A stretch of 64,000 nucleotides of DNA from Bacteroidales bacterium UBA5349 (lineage in GTDB: Bacteria; Bacteroidota; Bacteroidia; Bacteroidales; Tenuifilaceae): positions 62,001 to 126,000 of the forward strand of contig DHQB01000006.1 of the NCBI GenBank assembly GCA_002410065.1. Direction: 5' to 3'. Position numbers and translations under genes: made by a program. This document shows positions 51,933 through 62,113 of the stretch, piece after piece. The notes under the pieces are model-generated. The model was given only the letters and a program-made list of their open reading frames with translations. It searched no databases and had not been told where the DNA came from. Positions within the stretch are counted from its first letter, which is position 1. Each line of letters begins with the position of its first letter.

Positions 51933-54900
51933 TTACTTAACAACTCTGTACGTAAAGATTTCACCTTGAACAGAATTAACTGATATAATGTACACTCCAC
52001 TTGGTAACCCACCCATATTTATTGAGTTAGAACCATAAGTAGACACGCTTGACAGTACCTCTTTACCTATGGCGTTGAATACGCTGACTTTGGAAATTTC
52101 ATATCCGTCTGGCAACAAAATTTTCAGCTTGTCGGATACAGGATTTGGATGTACACTGCCCTTTGTGACGTGAGTTGATGGTACACCTGTTCCTGATTTT
52201 ACCTCCACCTCTTCGCTAATGGAATCTACACCTGTTGCCCCAATAACCGTTAGGGTTACAACATAATTGCCTGATTCTGCATAGGTATGGGTTGGATCCT
52301 TCTCTTTTGAGGTATTGTTATCTCCAAAATCCCAGAAATAGGCAACACCGTTTTCACCAGTAAATGTAAACGTTACATCAAATTTATCTACAGAGTAGGC
52401 AAAGTTTGCAACAACATCATTAACAATAGTTACCTGTTTTGTAATCTCTTTAGAGGAACAGTTATTCGAAGCAACTAGGGTTACATCATAGGTTCCATAA
52501 TCGGCATAGGTATTGGAAACATCACCTTCAGTAGCGGTATTTCCATCTCCAAAATCCCAACTGTACTTGTCAATATTCTCACCTGAAGCGGCAAAAACAA
52601 CCTCTTTGTCAAGAACTAGTACACTAAAATCTGCAGTAACCTCAAAGTTTGATTGCTCTTCAAAAACAAAATCGTCAATATATAACCTGTAGCGCAACAT
52701 ATTCCTAACGTCTCCATAGCCACGCCACCCGAAGTAATAGGTACCTGTTGTCTCTACGCCAACGCTAGCTTCGTAGTATTTCCAAAGGCTTGCTGAACCA
52801 TTTCCGATTGAGCCAAAGTCATTAATTATCCGGCTCATACCTACGGCAGCATTTGCATCGCCCATTGCAAAAACAAGGCTATCCTGTGAGTAAATGGGGT
52901 TATACCAAAAACCTACATTGTAGCACTTGCCTTCTTCCATATAAAAGGATTCTGAAAAAAGCCAGTCGTCATTCGCAATTTGCGTATACCTATCGGAACG
53001 AAGCATCCATGCCTGATCACCTGTACGTGCATATTTATTATCATTTTCAATGGCCCATGTATATTCTGGTCCTGCAACATCTTCGTAGGTCCATTCGCTA
53101 ATATCGTCAGTTGTCTCAAAACTTGTAAAGTATTGCGATAAATTAACGCTGCTAACTATTGTGTCATTGTTATGATTTTGGTCGGTTTCAAGGCTAGACC
53201 AAATCTTTACCACGTAGGTTTCGCTTGGATCAAGATTCAGCCCTTCGTTTATGGAGAAAAAACGTTTTTTACCTACCATCAGTGGTTCTGAAAACGATTG
53301 GGTTATTTCAACCCCATCAACCTCAACACTTATATCGAACTCTGTTACGGTGTTGCGGCCGGTGTTTTCTACCTCAACCTTTATCTCATCAATATTATCT
53401 AACTGAGCCGAGCCATCTACCTTATTGCGTGGAACCTGAATGTGATTCACTTTAATATCGGTATCAAATAGCTGGCGTACTGAAATGTTATCAATCTGAA
53501 TTCCCATCTGATTAATAGTTTCGTAAATATGCCAACCTAAATGGTAATTTCCATCGGCCGAAACGGTAAACTCAACAGATACCAGTTTATAGTCGACATG
53601 AGTAACCTCTCCAAGGTCAAGAATTTCATCTACAAAAGAATCCTCATTTTGCTCACTAGAATAAGTTACCCTTATGCGTTCAGGGAATCCTCCAGCGTTT
53701 GCTTTTAAGTAGAATGTTAGAACATATTCCTGATCGGCTTTTAGCGAGAAAGCAGGGCTAAACAACCAATCGTTTGAAGGTGTATTTGTCCTTTTTGATG
53801 AATAAGAATATGCATATTCGCCCTCATATATATATTTATCTTCGTTTGTTAGAGCCCATTCGCGTCCATCAATATTCGCGTCCTCAACGCTCCATCCTTT
53901 CAACTCCTCAGCATTTTCGAAACCTGTTTCGTACTGTCCTACCTCGGCAAGATTAATAAGCATTGCCGAAAGTTCTGTAGTTATTGAGTTGTTCGAAGGA
54001 TTCTGGTCATCGGTTAAATTAGTGATAACCGTAATGTTAGGGCTTTGGTTTTCGCTTAAGTCTGCTTTTGTTACAAAAGTATATAAGCGTTCCTCACGAG
54101 CTGAAATTAGCAGCGATGCTTGCTCAACAACAGCATCTGAAGATCCTACTTTATAGCTGATTTCAAAGTTTTCAACATCATTTGAACCTTCGTTCTTAAC
54201 AAGAACAGAGATAGTTTCCGATGAGCCAAATGCAGCAGGTGCATGTGGCGATACTACTTCTACCGGAGCAATATCCTTTGATAGAATATTAGCAATCTCC
54301 AAATTATCGATATAGAGAATATATGATTGTGGATCGAGATTAACGCTTGTGGTTGCATAAAGGGCTATGCGAACAGCTTTTCCGTCATAATCGGATAAAT
54401 CTACAAATAACTTATGCCATTCTGTTTCAGAGATGGGAGAACTATTGTTAATGGCTGAAAGCTCATCCCATGTTACTCCATTATCCTCCGTAGCAAACAC
54501 TATGAGTTTATCGTCACTTCCCATACTGTTTGTTCCATCGTCGTAGGTAATTGCATAATCAAAAGCAACTTTAGCATTAGCTGTAGCCATAAAACTGGGG
54601 CTAACAATCCAATCTCGGGTTCCCAATGAAGTATAGTAAACGCTAAAACCATGCTCACCAGTACCTTTATGTTTATCGCTTTGCCAGTCAACATTCATAT
54701 ACACGAGCGGACGATCCTCCCCACGTGCCTCATCCCAACCCTCGTAAAAACTTATTCTTTCATAGGAATCCGTAAAATCAAGCTTTGGTAACGGTAAAAC
54801 CTTGGGCTCTTCATTAACAAGGTTCACTAAAACAGTATTATTTGCTTCATTTTCATCGCCATTGAACTCTGTAGTTGCAGAAATAGAATAGTTACCCCAT

Positions 54901-55790
54901 GCTGAAAAGTCATAAGTCCCTAAATCAAATTCAACCTCCTCATTGGGAGCAAGTTCCTTAGAAATAACATTGAAAAGATTTGCCGTTTCTGCTCCTCGGA
55001 TTTTAAACCTTACCGGAACATTCTGTATTGGGGTAAGACCATCATTTTTTACAAGTACTTTTACGGGAGTATTCTCTGTTAAAAAACTTTCTGTAGTTGG
55101 TGATACTATGCTAACTATACCCGCATCAACCTGTGATTTATCCTTTATGAGAATATCATCAAGGTGCGCCGCCCAATATCCATTATCTATATTACCGGAT
55201 GTAACATAAAAACCAATGGTTACGTTTTTCCCTGCAAAGGTCTTTAGATCAACTGTCCAGGTTTGCATATCCATTGTAAGCTGGGCCTCCGAATTTGCAG
55301 TAAATTCAAAAACAGATGTATATGTATTTCCTCCATCCTCAGAAATCATAACCGCAAGTTTATCGTCATACCCCATACCACTTGGGCTAGGCTCGTCATG
55401 CTTAAGGGTCAATGCAGCATCAAAGCGTACAATGGTACTCTCTGTTACGCTAAAATATGGAGAAACTATCCAGTTGTGCTTTCCTACACCATAGACATTA
55501 ATACCGGCACAAGTTGTAGGATATAGCACATCGGACCTAAACCAGCCACCTGAGCCAAGGGTTGGTTTAGGATACCCTGAACCTTCATTCCACCCTTCGC
55601 ATATCTCGTGAAGGTTAGTGCCGTAAAATCCTTCAAAATCGCAACTTATAGGTAGTTGCTGTATATTCTGCGATACTGCATTTAATGACGGTAACGCAAA
55701 CATGGTAAGTATTGCTAAGCTCTTAATAGTCCTCTTCATGAAAAGAGGTGGTATCAACACCATGTTTAGTAGAGTAAATTTTTTTTTCAT
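51933..55790 (-). CDS. Giant secreted protein with choice-of-anchor J modules, PKD domains and type IX sorting domain
   Basis: A 1285-aa protein. Choice-of-anchor J/MAM-like modules occur about 45-205, 350-520, 620-790 and 890-1060, separated by CARDB-like segments (VDAGIVSIVSPTTESF, DIAPVEVVSPHAPAAF). Two PKD domains follow with YSWDFGDGNTA and YFWDFGDNNTS. The C-terminus is a type IX sorting domain (VHPNPVSDKLKI...LPSGVYIISV). Two starts are possible: ATG 55790, or ATG 55739, 17 codons later, which gives a cleaner signal peptide (MKRTIKSLAILTMFALPS). The later one may be the real start. No enzyme motif was found; a surface adhesin-like role is inferred. Confidence 0.86.
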   Translation of the reverse strand: MKKKFTLLNMVLIPPLFMKRTIKSLAILTMFALPSLNAVSQNIQQLPISCDFEGFYGTNLHEICEGWNEGSGYPKPTLGSGGWFRSDVLYPTTCAGINVYGVGKHNWIVSPYFSVTESTIVRFDAALTLKHDEPSPSGMGYDDKLAVMISEDGGNTYTSVFEFTANSEAQLTMDMQTWTVDLKTFAGKNVTIGFYVTSGNIDNGYWAAHLDDILIKDKSQVDAGIVSIVSPTTESFLTENTPVKVLVKNDGLTPIQNVPVRFKIRGAETANLFNVISKELAPNEEVEFDLGTYDFSAWGNYSISATTEFNGDENEANNTVLVNLVNEEPKVLPLPKLDFTDSYERISFYEGWDEARGEDRPLVYMNVDWQSDKHKGTGEHGFSVYYTSLGTRDWIVSPSFMATANAKVAFDYAITYDDGTNSMGSDDKLIVFATEDNGVTWDELSAINNSSPISETEWHKLFVDLSDYDGKAVRIALYATTSVNLDPQSYILYIDNLEIANILSKDIAPVEVVSPHAPAAFGSSETISVLVKNEGSNDVENFEISYKVGSSDAVVEQASLLISAREERLYTFVTKADLSENQSPNITVITNLTDDQNPSNNSITTELSAMLINLAEVGQYETGFENAEELKGWSVEDANIDGREWALTNEDKYIYEGEYAYSYSSKRTNTPSNDWLFSPAFSLKADQEYVLTFYLKANAGGFPERIRVTYSSEQNEDSFVDEILDLGEVTHVDYKLVSVEFTVSADGNYHLGWHIYETINQMGIQIDNISVRQLFDTDIKVNHIQVPRNKVDGSAQLDNIDEIKVEVENTGRNTVTEFDISVEVDGVEITQSFSEPLMVGKKRFFSINEGLNLDPSETYVVKIWSSLETDQNHNNDTIVSSVNLSQYFTSFETTDDISEWTYEDVAGPEYTWAIENDNKYARTGDQAWMLRSDRYTQIANDDWLFSESFYMEEGKCYNVGFWYNPIYSQDSLVFAMGDANAAVGMSRIINDFGSIGNGSASLWKYYEASVGVETTGTYYFGWRGYGDVRNMLRYRLYIDDFVFEEQSNFEVTADFSVLVLDKEVVFAASGENIDKYSWDFGDGNTATEGDVSNTYADYGTYDVTLVASNNCSSKEITKQVTIVNDVVANFAYSVDKFDVTFTFTGENGVAYFWDFGDNNTSKEKDPTHTYAESGNYVVTLTVIGATGVDSISEEVEVKSGTGVPSTHVTKGSVHPNPVSDKLKILLPDGYEISKVSVFNAIGKEVLSSVSTYGSNSINMGGLPSGVYIISVNSVQGEIFTYRVVK

Positions 55791-55825
55791 AATATTTAGT
55801 TTTAGTGTGTGATTATTATTTAAGC

Positions 55826-55866
55826 AGGATGATGCTCCAAATGTTTCATGAACAGAGCATCATCCT
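55826..55866 (-). terminator. Hairpin after the S8 peptidase gene
   Basis: A perfect 12-bp inverted repeat AGGATGATGCTC/GAGCATCATCCT (55826-55837 with 55855-55866) with a 17-base loop. The T run is weak, so it may be a processing or stabilising hairpin. Confidence 0.6.
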
Positions 55867-55873
55867 TATGTGT

Positions 55874-58800
55874 TTAGTATACAATGAGTTTTACAACCTG
55901 GTTAAAACTGTTATCATAAACCTGTAACAGGTATGAACCCGGCGCAAAATTTGTTAAATCTATTTGATCGGTGGAATTCCCTGTAAATATTCCCTGAGAA
56001 AGCACGTTGCCGGTTACGGCAAAAACCTTCCAAGAAAGGGTTGGATGCCCGTTAGGAAGAACTACATTGAACAAACCTTTTCCAGGATTTGGATATACAC
56101 TGAGCTCACTTCCACTTTCATTATCGACACCTGATATAACAGATTCTACTGTAAATTCCTTTGAATTATCAGCATTATCAATATCATCGTCCATTTCAAC
56201 AAAAACAGTTATAAAATACACCCCACCTGCACTCATATCAACAGTTGCAGGAATAGTAGCCAAATACTGTTCCCCAGTACGAATAGGTTTTGTTAATCTA
56301 TGATTATGCTTCGTAGTTTCTCCGTTAAATGTTTTTCCAATAACTATTTTTTCATTTGAAGGTATTACCGTATTACCAATATTCTCGATGGTAAACGACA
56401 CCTTTTCAGCACCAGAAAGGCTTCCTGCAGTTGATACTGGTGAGATTAAGTTCCTCACCCTTACATTAGGCTGGGACTCTGTTATTGCAAAATTGTCAAT
56501 GCTAATTCCCTCGTCGTTAACGTATATATCGGAGCGAAATTTAAAGCGGAACATTACGTTAGATTCTCCTACATAGTTAGATAAGGATACACCAAACTGT
56601 TTCCATCCTGCACTAAAACCGCTCCACCAAGGTGCACCTAAATCCCAACTCTGCTGGGTTGTTTTGTAGTTGTAAAGTGCATCACCACCGTTAACCTTAG
56701 TCCAAACTTCACCATTAACTGAGGCTTCTAGGATCATGCCATCAAAAGCTTCCTCAGTTTTAATGTTGAGCATTATATTAAGGTAAGGATTGGTTGTTGA
56801 TGTAAAATCAAGTACAGGTGAGTACAGAATAGCTTCAGTTTCAGCAGGGTATTCTCCTGTTAACTTTGTTACCCATACATTATCGCCAGAATAAGCAGCA
56901 TTAAGGCTTGACTTATTTGGCTTACCATGCTCCCAAACAGCTTCTGGAAGAGCAGAGCCATCCCACCAACCCTGAACGTCATTTTCAAAATCCTCAAAAT
57001 AATTGGCCGCACTTACCTTTTTCATGTTGGTAATCACAGCAAATGTGGTATCGTTAACAGGATCGGTGTCAGCCTCAAGTACATTTATTACCGATACTCT
57101 GTATGAACCAACTTCGGAAAAGTCAAAGCTATTTGGAAGTTCAACGCTAAACGAATCTCCTGTATTGTATAGCTGAGTTGTTATAGCATTTACCTCCTGG
57201 CCTTCATCACCATTTATGGATATTTGAAATGGCAGTTGAGTGCCCATTGCTAAGGGGTTGCTACCAAGTGTACGTAGATTAACGAATAATTTCTCATTAA
57301 TTCCTAAGCCCACTTGAGATGCGGGTGTTGTTAATGATACAACCTCTAGATCCACTTTTGGGAAATCTCTAATTTCGATGATATAATCTTCGGTTTCGCC
57401 AAAACGAATAACACCATTCGCTGCATCCGTTCCCATTATCTCATTTGCATGATATGAACTTCTAACCCTCATTCGCGTTGGGCCAAGTTCTGCATCAACA
57501 GGAATATGAATTGTAGCTTCTTCGAAAAGTAATGAACGGGAATCATTCTCAAAAACCAATTCCTCGTCGGACAAATAACCATCCCTATTGAAATCAATCC
57601 AAACCTTTAAAAATTGACCAAACGAAGGCCAAGTCCAATAGTCTGGAACAATAATGGCTTGCACTCCCATATCATAATCGTGCTCTCTATAAACAACGCT
57701 CCGTTGATTTGAAATCAATGAGTATCCATCTAATCCAGAATCGCCACCACATACAGTACCGTAATTTCGAATGCTCTGTGACTCATGAATACCATTGAAA
57801 TAGAAATTACCTATACCTGTTGGACTAACTCCTGCAAAACATTTACTCCACACCTCAGTGTAGGTTTGCATACTATGTCTAATAATTGAATCGTTAAACC
57901 TATCTCCATCGTTTGGCATAGCTACCCATGCATCAATGCTAAAGCGCTTATCTAACCCTTCAAGGTTAACTTTATGATTAAATGAAATTGCAATGGTATC
58001 CGCAAAATTAAAATCAGCAGGAAGCACATAGTTCTCATTAACAGTTAGAGTATCGTTGATGCTAAACCCAATAGGAATTGAGGTTGCCTCTGCCAATGCT
58101 GATTTACCATAGTTAACCAGCTCGATGTTAATAAATTCATCTGCAGTAAGAATCCGCTCACCTGTTGAGGGAGATATGGAAATAGTTGAAAGGTCGTTGG
58201 TATATCTGTCCGCAATCTTAAAATCGTCAATTGCAAAAGCGTTATGCTCTGTGGTTGAGGTTACAACCCTAAAACGAAATTTAACTGATCCCAAGTAGCG
58301 GAAATCTATTAGATCAACGATGCGTAGCTGCCATTTATCCCCTTGACTTCCTACAATAGCGGGCATTATATCAAGCAACCACTCATCATTACCATAGATG
58401 TATGCATCTAGATGCAACGACCCCATTTCTAATGTTTCTGAATATGCATGAAACCAAAAATACATGGTTGGCTTTGCTATTGAGGAAAGATCAAAACAGG
58501 GTGAATGTAGGTATAGTTCACCCACTTGTCCCTCTAAAAATGAGGATTCTGTATATAGATACTTACCCTCTCCAGAAGTGTGATCGGCACTAGGTCCAGT
58601 ACCATCAATAAGCGTTTGATTAGCATTTGGCCACCACTCAAAATCATCATTTTCATGATCATTGTCCCAACCGCCAGCCAAATAAACTGGGTCAAAAACA
58701 GTATTAATAATTTGATTCTGCAAATCGGGCATGCCATCAAAACTCTGCTTGTAAGGGAAAGTACTTATTGGGTTATAGTGTTCAACTCGCCTGTTTAGCG

Positions 58801-61543
58801 TATCATTGGTTGTTATAACATTATCCTCTGCTAAAGCAGTCCATACCTTAAAGGAATAGATTTTTGTCATGGACATGTATGCCTTCTTCTTAAATGTAAA
58901 GTCTACAGTTGCATTGCGGGGTAGCTCTTCTGCAAGTATTATGGTATCGCGGTTAACACCTCCATTGTTTAGCGTGTAAACAACCGGAATCTTATCCCCA
59001 ATGCTATAGGTGTATTCCCCGTAGTTCTTTGCGGATACTCTAAGGCTTTCTGATGATGTCAAATGGCATCCCGAAACAGGACTGTGCATTGCCACAATAC
59101 CTAGATCGTAAAGAGGTATTGCTGCGGCTACAATTACTTTAGATCGCTCCCCTACAATTGACTCAGAATCTATACGAGCCCGAACTGTCATGAAAACCTT
59201 TTTGTTTGTTTCCAAATTTTCAAAAGTGTACTCATTGGTTGTTACATTACCCATTAATACCAACTCAGCATTCTCAACCTTAAATACGTCATATGAAGAG
59301 GCCTCTTCTACTAAATCCCAGGTTAAAGTAACCTTTTCATAACCTGCAATACCTTTTAGGTTTTTAGGGGTTTGAAGAATAGAGAATTGCTTTGAAAGAA
59401 TCTGATTCTCATTAATCTGTAGGCGAATAAAGGCATTGGCTGTAGAAGCTTCGGGGACAGTAAAATTTACTCCACCATCAGAGAGATTTACTGAACTAAT
59501 CGTAGTCCAAGAAGCACCATTATCAATAGATATTTCTGCAGTACAATCGCCAGAACCTGGTGCCGCATTACTCCACGTTAAACGCTCAACTTCACCTGGG
59601 TTAAGAACAACTCCATCAAATGGGAATACAATAGTAGGCTCCTTTTGCTCAAACCAATAGGTAATTACAAAATCCTGAGCACCCATTGGAATATTAACTC
59701 CCTCTATCTTTACAGTATAATCACCACCAATGGGGCTGTCAATTGCAACTTGCTTTATGTTTTCCCAAGCCGCATTACCTTTTGTTGCAGGAGCATTCGG
59801 ATTTTGAGGATCTAATTTCCATGGCAAATAAGTGTTCCCATTAGCAATAACTGAAATGTTTATTTTGCTCACAATTGCCTGCTGAGCCATAACCGATCCT
59901 TCCTTGTCTGTATAGGTTAGCAGAACACGAAGTTCGGATAAGTTAGCCGGAACATTTATTGTAAATTCTTTTTCGCCCCCCGTATTAATATTGTTCTCGA
60001 AATAGTATTTATTGGCAATTACCTCAGCAGACTTTAGCCCATCGATAATACCAAAACCATACTTATAGTCGGGTCCAATATTACCTTTATCGCGTGCAGT
60101 GTTACATACAATAGCCTTTAAAAGTGCTCCTGATGGATAATTGCCATTATTCTCTTGCTTAAACTGTTGTTGCAACAGAGATAAAGTTCCCACAACCCCT
60201 GGAGTTGACATTGATGTTCCTTGAAGACTATAGTAGTCATTTACACCAACAGTAGAATTTACATCAACCCCAACGGCGGATACATGAGGGACCAAACGTC
60301 CATCGTAGGTTGGACCAAAACTACTGAAATCGCTCATTTTATCGGCTCTATCAACGGCACCAACAAAAAGTACGTTTTTCATAGTCCACAACGCTGTGTG
60401 AAAACCTCCTGGGCAAACATCCTGATCATTTCCGTTGGCAAAAACATGCAGTAGATATGGGTTTTCCTTCATATTCTTATCGAAACCTCGCGCTGAGGAA
60501 AGATATGGGAAATGGTTTTCACACCATAAAGGGTTAATAACATATCCCCACGAGTTATTTGAAAGCCTAACTCCCTCATTATAGGCTGTAGTCATTTCTT
60601 GAACAATAGCAGTTTCTTCTTTCTGGAAATCTGAAGCCCAAAGAGTTGCCTCGGGAGCCATTCCCTCCATTTTAGGGTCTAATAAACCTTTGCCAAGAAT
60701 AGTTCCGGCAACGTGAGTTGAATGATAATCTGTAGGTTGAGAAGTATGGTTATTTATTCTTCCGTTTAAATCCTCGTGCACTCCAACCTGACCACCATCC
60801 CACATTCCAACAATAATTCCCTCTCCATTAAGAGAAAGGTTCATGGATGTGTTGTTTCGCAAAGGATATACTCGATGGCTAACCCTACCTGGCTTATTCT
60901 TTAACTCCTTTGGCGGAGCAGCCAATTCAATAAACCTAACCCAAGGGTTTTCAGCTAGTTCAACAACCTTAAAGTCTGATATTTTAACACTAAATTGCGT
61001 ACCATCCTCTGTTTTGCTAATCACTTCTATTTCGTTCTTATTAAAGAACTTTATCGCTTCGGTTGATGCCTCGGGAGCGGTAAGTACGGTTACAAAAACA
61101 AAACCAAGCTCTGGCGACGCATACAATGGAATTTTCCCTGAAGTAATTGCAGGATCAACCTTATATTGTGAAGGTAAATTAAAAAATTTAGCAGAACCAT
61201 TTTCAGTAAACTCCGAGAGTGTGTGAGCTTTACTCAAGCCCCTCATCCCTACATAGTATGTATTATCTGGTATATAATCAATTATTTCAACTCCCTCTGC
61301 ATTAAGTTTTGCAATATCCGAAACGCTTAACGGATTTGTGAACTGAACATATCCATACTGCTTTTTATTCTTTGAAACAAAAAAATCTGCCTGAGAAGGT
61401 ACAGACTTAGCGTCAGTATTGGAAGGAATAAAACTTCCAGAACGTAAATGAACTGTTTGTGCAGCACTATTATCTAGCTGGCCATAACTAACAAAAAACG
61501 ATGCCAGAAAAAATGCAATAGTAAGTAAATAGAGTTTTTTCAT
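55874..61543 (-). CDS. Giant secreted subtilisin-like protease (S8) with type IX sorting domain
   Basis: A 1889-aa protein with a signal peptide (cleaved near VSYGQ, 22) and a propeptide-like region (about 25-215). The S8 domain (about 235-500) has Asp in GMWDGGQVG (about 246), His in HSTHVAGTI (about 275) and Ser in GTSMSTPG (about 445). A P-domain-like region, FN3-like repeats and MAM/choice-of-anchor J modules follow. A GEVED domain (about 1300-1395, WIDFNRDGYLSDEEL...GETEDYIIEI) comes next, then CARDB-like segments and a type IX sorting domain (LSVYPNPGKGLFNVV...FAPGSYLLQVY). It is likely displayed or released at the surface as a protein-degrading enzyme. Confidence 0.93.
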   Translation of the reverse strand: MKKLYLLTIAFFLASFFVSYGQLDNSAAQTVHLRSGSFIPSNTDAKSVPSQADFFVSKNKKQYGYVQFTNPLSVSDIAKLNAEGVEIIDYIPDNTYYVGMRGLSKAHTLSEFTENGSAKFFNLPSQYKVDPAITSGKIPLYASPELGFVFVTVLTAPEASTEAIKFFNKNEIEVISKTEDGTQFSVKISDFKVVELAENPWVRFIELAAPPKELKNKPGRVSHRVYPLRNNTSMNLSLNGEGIIVGMWDGGQVGVHEDLNGRINNHTSQPTDYHSTHVAGTILGKGLLDPKMEGMAPEATLWASDFQKEETAIVQEMTTAYNEGVRLSNNSWGYVINPLWCENHFPYLSSARGFDKNMKENPYLLHVFANGNDQDVCPGGFHTALWTMKNVLFVGAVDRADKMSDFSSFGPTYDGRLVPHVSAVGVDVNSTVGVNDYYSLQGTSMSTPGVVGTLSLLQQQFKQENNGNYPSGALLKAIVCNTARDKGNIGPDYKYGFGIIDGLKSAEVIANKYYFENNINTGGEKEFTINVPANLSELRVLLTYTDKEGSVMAQQAIVSKINISVIANGNTYLPWKLDPQNPNAPATKGNAAWENIKQVAIDSPIGGDYTVKIEGVNIPMGAQDFVITYWFEQKEPTIVFPFDGVVLNPGEVERLTWSNAAPGSGDCTAEISIDNGASWTTISSVNLSDGGVNFTVPEASTANAFIRLQINENQILSKQFSILQTPKNLKGIAGYEKVTLTWDLVEEASSYDVFKVENAELVLMGNVTTNEYTFENLETNKKVFMTVRARIDSESIVGERSKVIVAAAIPLYDLGIVAMHSPVSGCHLTSSESLRVSAKNYGEYTYSIGDKIPVVYTLNNGGVNRDTIILAEELPRNATVDFTFKKKAYMSMTKIYSFKVWTALAEDNVITTNDTLNRRVEHYNPISTFPYKQSFDGMPDLQNQIINTVFDPVYLAGGWDNDHENDDFEWWPNANQTLIDGTGPSADHTSGEGKYLYTESSFLEGQVGELYLHSPCFDLSSIAKPTMYFWFHAYSETLEMGSLHLDAYIYGNDEWLLDIMPAIVGSQGDKWQLRIVDLIDFRYLGSVKFRFRVVTSTTEHNAFAIDDFKIADRYTNDLSTISISPSTGERILTADEFINIELVNYGKSALAEATSIPIGFSINDTLTVNENYVLPADFNFADTIAISFNHKVNLEGLDKRFSIDAWVAMPNDGDRFNDSIIRHSMQTYTEVWSKCFAGVSPTGIGNFYFNGIHESQSIRNYGTVCGGDSGLDGYSLISNQRSVVYREHDYDMGVQAIIVPDYWTWPSFGQFLKVWIDFNRDGYLSDEELVFENDSRSLLFEEATIHIPVDAELGPTRMRVRSSYHANEIMGTDAANGVIRFGETEDYIIEIRDFPKVDLEVVSLTTPASQVGLGINEKLFVNLRTLGSNPLAMGTQLPFQISINGDEGQEVNAITTQLYNTGDSFSVELPNSFDFSEVGSYRVSVINVLEADTDPVNDTTFAVITNMKKVSAANYFEDFENDVQGWWDGSALPEAVWEHGKPNKSSLNAAYSGDNVWVTKLTGEYPAETEAILYSPVLDFTSTTNPYLNIMLNIKTEEAFDGMILEASVNGEVWTKVNGGDALYNYKTTQQSWDLGAPWWSGFSAGWKQFGVSLSNYVGESNVMFRFKFRSDIYVNDEGISIDNFAITESQPNVRVRNLISPVSTAGSLSGAEKVSFTIENIGNTVIPSNEKIVIGKTFNGETTKHNHRLTKPIRTGEQYLATIPATVDMSAGGVYFITVFVEMDDDIDNADNSKEFTVESVISGVDNESGSELSVYPNPGKGLFNVVLPNGHPTLSWKVFAVTGNVLSQGIFTGNSTDQIDLTNFAPGSYLLQVYDNSFNQVVKLIVY

Positions 61544-61573
61544 GCTAAAGAATTTATTTATTAAAGTTTCATG

Positions 61574-61951
61574 TTAATAACGATATTGAAGAAAAACATA
61601 AGGCTTCTCTATATTTGAGTCTCCCTTCTGGTCATGGTATGGGGTGAATTGTGTTTTACTGTAGCCTTCTTGGTTACCATCCTGTAAAATAACATTATAG
61701 GGTCTCCGGATTGGTGTACTTTCATTACTACTGTCTATTGAAGCATCATGCTTAATTAACATAATACTATCTAAACTGTTAGGTTTTAAAGTATGAACGT
61801 TGCGGTTAAACTTTAAACCAAAATAATGTTCCAGAGATAATGAGTCTCTTAATTCTTCTTTACCCGCAATGTCAGAGGAGCATGATTTGCCGCAAGCCTG
61901 ACATATAATTACAAAAGCAAAGAGATAGATAAAAGCAAGGAAATTTTTCAT
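61574..61951 (-). CDS. Small lipoprotein of unknown function (125 aa)
   Basis: The N-terminus is a hydrophobic signal (FLAFIYLFAFVIICQACG) with the lipobox CQAC at about 18-20. The remaining 105 residues are polar, with SLEHYFGLKFNRNVHTL and a Tyr-rich C-terminus ending in QYRY. I recognise no family. It lies 30 bases upstream of the S8 peptidase start on the same strand, so it is probably in the same transcript and could assist secretion or anchoring (inference). Confidence 0.7.
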   Translation of the reverse strand: MKNFLAFIYLFAFVIICQACGKSCSSDIAGKEELRDSLSLEHYFGLKFNRNVHTLKPNSLDSIMLIKHDASIDSSNESTPIRRPYNVILQDGNQEGYSKTQFTPYHDQKGDSNIEKPYVFLQYRY

Positions 61952-62113
61952 TCAGCTGATTTTTAAAAGTCAATATCCAGCTGTAATTATAATTAAGAAT
62001 TCTCAAAACTCTGGGCGCAAAAACCCTACAAATGCCCCCTATAGTAGAAACAAATACCCTACACCCCTAATTTACTGTCTAGTAATCTGGCAATTACGGT
62101 AAAGCGCAATTAT

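Noticed and set aside
46856..61543. Polysaccharide utilisation locus
   Set aside because: No SusC/SusD pair and no glycosidase; the secreted proteins are adhesin- and protease-like.
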